Positions 14,356-17,082 of a DNA stretch of 17,082 nucleotides are shown in pieces. Position numbers and translations under genes: made by a program. Below the pieces are notes generated by a model. That model did no database searches, had not been told where the DNA came from, and was given only the letters and a program-made list of their open reading frames with translations. Position 1 is the first letter of the stretch, and every line of letters starts with the position of its first letter. The stretch is from the NCBI GenBank assembly GCA_027068615.1, contig JAMOQV010000236.1, forward strand, positions 1 to 17,082, in the 5' to 3' direction. The stretch is from Helicobacteraceae bacterium (GTDB lineage: Bacteria; Campylobacterota; Campylobacteria; Campylobacterales; Sulfurimonadaceae).

Positions 14356-15105
14356 CTAATTTACTGTAAACCACGGATTTAACAAATCTACTTTGTTATA
14401 AATCAAGGGAGTTTTTTTCTTAAAATCTAAACTCATTTTATCACTTTCTCTTACAATAGCATCAGATGCTGCTGTATCCCATTCCATAGTGGGAGCTAAT
14501 CTTGGGTATATATCTGCTGTTCCCTCTGCAACCATACATAGTTTTAAACTACTTCCTTTACTTATAAAAACTTTTTCTTTATCTGTTTTTATGTTATCTA
14601 TAAATCTTTTTGTTTCATCAGATAGATGGGATTTACTAGCTACTATAACAAATTTATTATCATCTCTTTTTATAGGTAATTTTATACTATTTTTGTAAGC
14701 TCCAAACCCTTTTTTTGCACTATACATATCATTTAAAACAGGAGCATATACTACACCTAAAACAGGTGTGTCTTTATATATAAGGGCTATGTTTATAGTA
14801 AACTCACCATTTTTTTTAACAAATTCTTTCGTTCCATCTATGGGGTCTATACACCAATAATATTGCCAATCTTTTCTTAAGTCATAGTCTAGTTGCTTAT
14901 TTTCTTCAGACATTATAGGTATGTTTGGATATAATTTTTCTAAGTGTTTGCATATAATCTCATTTGCTTCTAAATCAGCTTGAGTTAGTGGTGAGTTGTC
15001 ATCTTTATAATTTACTTCAAAATCTTGCTTATAGATTTTCATAACAGCTTTTCCAGCTTCTAAAGCAATGTTTTTAATATCTTCTATATCTATTTTATTT
15101 AACAT
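14356..15105 (-). CDS. cysQ: CysQ-like 3'(2'),5'-bisphosphate nucleotidase (inositol monophosphatase family)
   Basis: A 249-residue member of the inositol monophosphatase superfamily, full length for CysQ. The metal-binding motifs are intact: DDNSPLTQADLEAN, SEEN, WCIDPIDGTKEF and MEWDTAASDAIV near the C-terminus. CysQ removes the 3'-phosphate from PAP (or PAPS), preventing build-up during sulfate activation and sulfotransfer. The overlapping upstream cysC fragment supports that role: together they once made and recycled PAPS, as in loci for sulfated glycans. No sulfotransferase or ATP sulfurylase lies in the window. Because no GmhB-type phosphatase is present, a broader sugar-phosphatase role is possible but unproved. 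Confidence 0.9.
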   Translation of the reverse strand: MLNKIDIEDIKNIALEAGKAVMKIYKQDFEVNYKDDNSPLTQADLEANEIICKHLEKLYPNIPIMSEENKQLDYDLRKDWQYYWCIDPIDGTKEFVKKNGEFTINIALIYKDTPVLGVVYAPVLNDMYSAKKGFGAYKNSIKLPIKRDDNKFVIVASKSHLSDETKRFIDNIKTDKEKVFISKGSSLKLCMVAEGTADIYPRLAPTMEWDTAASDAIVRESDKMSLDFKKKTPLIYNKVDLLNPWFTVN

Positions 15106-15274
15106 CTATATATCCATTATTTTTTAAATACAACATTATTATATCTATATTTTGCTCAAGATTTACTATATCATTTAGAAGATGGATTTCTGGTTTTTGA
15201 GGTTTTTCATAAGTGGAATCAATACCAGTAAAATTTTTAATCTTACCCTCTCTTGCCTTTTTATATAATCCTTT
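15095..15274 (-). pseudogene. cysC: Truncated adenylylsulfate kinase (cysC) C-terminal remnant
   Basis: Reading the minus strand from 15274 gives 59 residues ending at a TAA (15097-15095). They match the C-terminus of APS kinase: KGLYKKAREGKIKNFTGID, then TYEKPQKPEI, then a final helix and NNGYIDVK. The KGLYKKAR and FTGIDSxYExPxxPEI blocks are diagnostic. About 140 N-terminal residues, including the P-loop, are missing; immediately upstream the frame reads SPIGQHL in place of the usual ERDP, then meets a stop. The 3' end overlaps cysQ by 11 nt, showing an original cysC-cysQ operon. The break lies next to the inverted-repeat element and transposase remnant. Confidence 0.85.
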
Positions 15275-15292
15275 TAAATGTTGCCCTATGGG

Positions 15293-15405
15293 TGAAACAA
15301 TAGATTACAAGCTACTTCGTTGAAAACTCTTGTACCCAAGGGCATAACAAAGCTACTGATAGCTCCTGCGAATTTTCGCCTCATATCTTATAATCTATTG
15401 TTTCA
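15293..15405. repeat. 113-bp element bounded by 15-bp perfect inverted repeats
   Basis: TGAAACAATAGATTA at 15293-15307 is the exact reverse complement of 15391-15405; with one mismatch the match extends to 19 bp inward. The interior is less AT-rich than its surroundings and has several short hairpins (for example AGCTA-CTGA-TAGCT near 15351-15364 and GCGA-ATTT-TCGC near 15369-15380). No transposase is inside. It could be a MITE-like or other palindromic repeat. I see no clear target-site duplication. Confidence 0.7.
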
Positions 15406-15411
15406 TTGGCT

Positions 15412-15599
15412 ATGAAGTTATTTATACTCTCTTACTTATCTATCTCGAATACAACAAATGCACTTGAAGGTGGAGTGTTCTCTCATATGACTAGGTACCC
15501 CTTGAGGGTAAAAACATGATTAGTTTACATCGTGGTTTAAGTAAAAGTTTGAAGCTAAATTTAATAGATTACTATCTTGTTAATTATAAGAAAAAGTAG
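15412..15599 (+). pseudogene. Degraded C-terminus of an IS256/IS1249-like transposase
   Basis: In one frame the sequence reads SISNTTNALEGGVFSHM (about 15439-15489), and in another LHRGLSKSLKLNLIDYYLVN then KKK and a stop (15525-15599). Together these are the TTNxLEGGxxSxL...HRGLS signature found at the C-terminus of IS256-type (IS1249-like) transposases. The two halves are separated by about 20 bp that do not fit the family; removing 15490-15509 restores one frame with the expected six residues between SHM and HRG. The rest of the transposase, including the catalytic acidic residues, is absent, so the gene is dead. Confidence 0.75.
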
Positions 15600-15629
15600 A
15601 AAATTATGCACCCGTTTTTTTAATTAAGT

Positions 15630-15660
15630 CATTTTTTGTAAAATTATATAGTATAATACC
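15630..15660 (+). promoter_or_regulatory. Probable pseB promoter (-10 TATAAT at 15652-15657)
   Basis: A perfect TATAAT sits about 30 nt before the pseB ATG, preceded by a T-rich tract (15632-15637) and no clear -35 box. This is typical of sigma-70 promoters in Campylobacterota, where upstream T-rich periodicity replaces the -35. AAGG at 15674-15677 serves as the ribosome-binding site. The call is from sequence pattern only. Confidence 0.45.
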
Positions 15661-15688
15661 ACTAAATAAAGTTAAGGTTTATCTCTAA

Positions 15689-16678
15689 ATGTTTAATAAT
15701 AAAAATATACTTATAACTGGTGGAACTGGTAGTTTTGGAAAAGCATTTGTTAAGACTCTTTTAAAAAGATATAAACCAAATAAGATTATAGTTTATTCAA
15801 GAGATGAACTAAAACAGTTTGAGATGGCTCAACAGTATAGTCAAAAATGTATGAGATACTTTATAGGTGATATAAGAGATGCCCAAAGACTTCAAAAAGC
15901 GATGCAAGATGTTGATATAGTGGTTCATGCAGCGGCACTAAAACATGTACCTATAGCTGAGTATAACCCTATGGAGTGTATAAAAACAAACATAATGGGT
16001 TCTCAAAATGTTATAGATGCTTGTTTGGCAAATAATGTTGCTTATACCATAGCACTCTCAACTGATAAAGCTGCATCTCCTGCAAACCTTTATGGTGCTT
16101 CAAAACTGGCATCAGATAGGCTTTTTGTAGCTGCAAATAACTTAATTGGTAAACATAAGATAAAATTCTCAGTTGTAAGATATGGAAATGTCCTTGGTTC
16201 TCGTGGTAGTGTTGTACCTTTTTTTAAAAAACTTATAGCTGAGGGTGCCACTGAATTACCTATAACTGAGCCAAATATGACAAGATTTTGGATAACTTTG
16301 CAAGAGGGTGTTGATTTTGTTCTTAAAAATTTTCAGAGGATGAAAGGTGGGGAGATATTTGTCCCTAAGATTGCTTCTATGAAGATGACTGACTTAGCAT
16401 CTGCAATTGCACCTGATTTACCTCAAAAGATTATAGGTATAAGACCGGGTGAGAAACTTCATGAGGTTATGTGTCCACTTGATGACTCACATATAACTTT
16501 AGAGTTTGATGATCATTTTGTGATAAAGCCATCTATTACATTTCATTCACCAATTGATTATACTTCTAATAACCTTGGAGAAAAAGGTAAAGCTGTAAAA
16601 GTTGGTTTTGAATACAATTCAAGAGATAACGATATATGGTTAACACCTAAAGAATTATTGGAGAAGTTAGATGATTAG
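15689..16678 (+). CDS. pseB: UDP-N-acetylglucosamine 4,6-dehydratase (inverting)
   Basis: A 329-residue SDR enzyme of the FlaA1/PseB type, full length. The Rossmann motif GGTGSFG is at 11-17, and VYSRDELKQFEM (35-46) is a PseB hallmark. AAALKHVPIAEYNPMECIKTN (81-101) and the catalytic STDKA (124-128) with YGASK (135-139) follow. PseB removes water from UDP-GlcNAc and inverts C5, giving the 4-keto-L-sugar that starts pseudaminic acid synthesis; in Campylobacterota this sugar decorates flagellin and sometimes surface glycans. Its 3' end overlaps pseC by 8 nt. It is the first intact gene after the transposon scar and appears to have its own promoter. Confidence 0.95.
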   Translation: MFNNKNILITGGTGSFGKAFVKTLLKRYKPNKIIVYSRDELKQFEMAQQYSQKCMRYFIGDIRDAQRLQKAMQDVDIVVHAAALKHVPIAEYNPMECIKTNIMGSQNVIDACLANNVAYTIALSTDKAASPANLYGASKLASDRLFVAANNLIGKHKIKFSVVRYGNVLGSRGSVVPFFKKLIAEGATELPITEPNMTRFWITLQEGVDFVLKNFQRMKGGEIFVPKIASMKMTDLASAIAPDLPQKIIGIRPGEKLHEVMCPLDDSHITLEFDDHFVIKPSITFHSPIDYTSNNLGEKGKAVKVGFEYNSRDNDIWLTPKELLEKLDD

Positions 16679-17082
16679 TTACTCTACACAATGCATCGAA
16701 GATGATGATATAGCTGGTGTTGTTGAGGTTTTAAACTCATCATATCTTACACAAGGTCAAAAAGTAGCAAAGTTTGAAGAGGAGCTTTGTAGATATACTG
16801 GTGCAAAATATGTTATAACTTTTAACTCTGCAACGACTGCACTTTTTGGAGCTTATAGTGTAGCTGGTATAAAAGAGGGTGATGAGATTATAACAAGCCC
16901 TATAAGTTTTGTAGCAACCTCAAATATGTTTGTAACACTTGGTGCAAAACCTATCTGGTGTGATGTAAAACTAGATGGAAATATAGATGAAAATCGTATA
17001 GAAAAACTTATAACAGAAAAAACAAAAGCGATAGTTCCCATACACTTTGGTGGAAAACCTGTAGAGATAGAAAAGATTAATA
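16671..17082 (+). CDS. pseC: UDP-4-amino-4,6-dideoxy-AltNAc transaminase, N-terminal part (cut by window edge)
   Basis: The frame starting with ATG at 16671 stays open to the window end, giving 137 codons. It begins MISYSTQCIEDDDIAGVVEV, continues LTQGQKVAKFEEEL, then FNSATTALFGAYSVAGIKEGDEIITSP and SFVATSNMFVTLGAKPIWCDV, ending IVPIHFGGKPVEIEKIN. These are the N-terminal blocks of DegT/DnrJ-type PLP aminotransferases of the PseC branch; the PLP lysine lies beyond the edge. PseC aminates the 4-keto sugar made by PseB. The 8-nt overlap with pseB implies translational coupling. Confidence 0.93.
   Translation, partial: MISYSTQCIEDDDIAGVVEVLNSSYLTQGQKVAKFEEELCRYTGAKYVITFNSATTALFGAYSVAGIKEGDEIITSPISFVATSNMFVTLGAKPIWCDVKLDGNIDENRIEKLITEKTKAIVPIHFGGKPVEIEKIN

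Larger units (their letters stand above)
15106..15688. other. 583-bp region without intact genes: insertion and deletion scar
   Basis: Between cysQ and pseB no intact gene is visible. From left to right the region holds the truncated cysC end (minus strand), an inverted-repeat-bounded element, a frameshifted transposase C-terminus (plus strand) and an AT-rich stretch with a probable promoter for pseB. The promoter of the long minus-strand series is not evident. A TATAAT on the minus strand (plus 15643-15648) lies almost back-to-back with the plus-strand TATAAT at 15652-15657 and could be part of a divergent promoter, in which case the transcript would run through the scar. Confidence 0.75.

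Noticed and set aside
15286..15384. 32-codon minus-strand frame in the inverted-repeat element as a real small protein gene
   Set aside because: No ribosome-binding site is convincing, and it overlaps a structured repeat; I kept it only as an observation about the element.
15293..15405. Integron attC site
   Set aside because: The length and inverted-repeat shape suggested it, but the ends do not give the GTTRRRY/RYYYAAC core sites, and no integrase or cassette array is seen.
15299..15572. AATAGATTAC direct repeats at 15299-15308 and 15563-15572 as an insertion target duplication
   Set aside because: A 10-bp match in very AT-rich DNA can be chance, and the second copy falls within transposase codons (LIDYY).
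1..17082. CRISPR array, tRNA or rRNA genes
   Set aside because: I saw no regularly spaced repeats and no tRNA- or rRNA-like conserved segments anywhere in the window.

Overview
The window is strongly AT-rich. It contains pseudaminic-acid genes (pseB, then the start of pseC), tightly overlapping genes, and surface-glycan enzymes of the kind found in Campylobacterota (Arcobacter, Sulfurimonas, Sulfurospirillum and relatives). I infer a Campylobacterota genome and a cell-surface glycan locus (capsule, O-antigen or flagellin glycan). Genus cannot be fixed from the sequence alone.

Layout. (A) 1-153: C-terminal tail of a Rpn/PD-(D/E)XK-type recombination-promoting nuclease, cut by the window edge. 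(B) 161-4391, plus strand: a compact phosphonate module. It holds a LicD-like phospho-ligand transferase, a fusion of a cytidylyltransferase with phosphoenolpyruvate mutase, phosphonopyruvate decarboxylase, and an iron-type alcohol dehydrogenase likely to reduce phosphonoacetaldehyde. No aminotransferase is present, so 2-hydroxyethylphosphonate is a more natural product than 2-aminoethylphosphonate. (C) 4383-15105, minus strand: one long, almost gapless gene series. In transcription order it reads a cysC remnant, cysQ, an ORF6N-domain protein, radical SAM enzyme 2, an SDR epimerase/dehydratase, a MNT-HEPN pair, two transketolase half-subunits (the second lacking the usual C-terminal domain), radical SAM enzyme 1, a heptose kinase/nucleotidyltransferase in swapped domain order, a sugar-1-phosphate nucleotidyltransferase, a TIGR04372-like glycosyltransferase and a GmhA-like isomerase. 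(D) 15106-15688: a scar without intact genes, holding the broken cysC end, a 113-bp element bounded by inverted repeats, the frameshifted C-terminus of an IS256/IS1249-like transposase and a probable pseB promoter. (E) 15689-17082, plus strand: pseB and a partial pseC.

How the genes may work together. Module B makes and probably nucleotide-activates a C2 phosphonate that LicD could transfer to a surface glycan. Module C looks like a pathway to an unusual activated sugar. A sugar phosphate is isomerised (GmhA-like), phosphorylated and activated (HldE-like and guanylyl-type transferases), and remodelled by the SDR, two related radical SAM/SPASM-like enzymes and a thiamine-dependent transketolase-like pair, before transfer by the glycosyltransferase. 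I do not recognise this combination as a characterised pathway; it is the best candidate here for an undescribed system. The MNT-HEPN pair, the ORF6N gene and the transposase/inverted-repeat scar suggest the cassette has been assembled and disturbed by mobile DNA.
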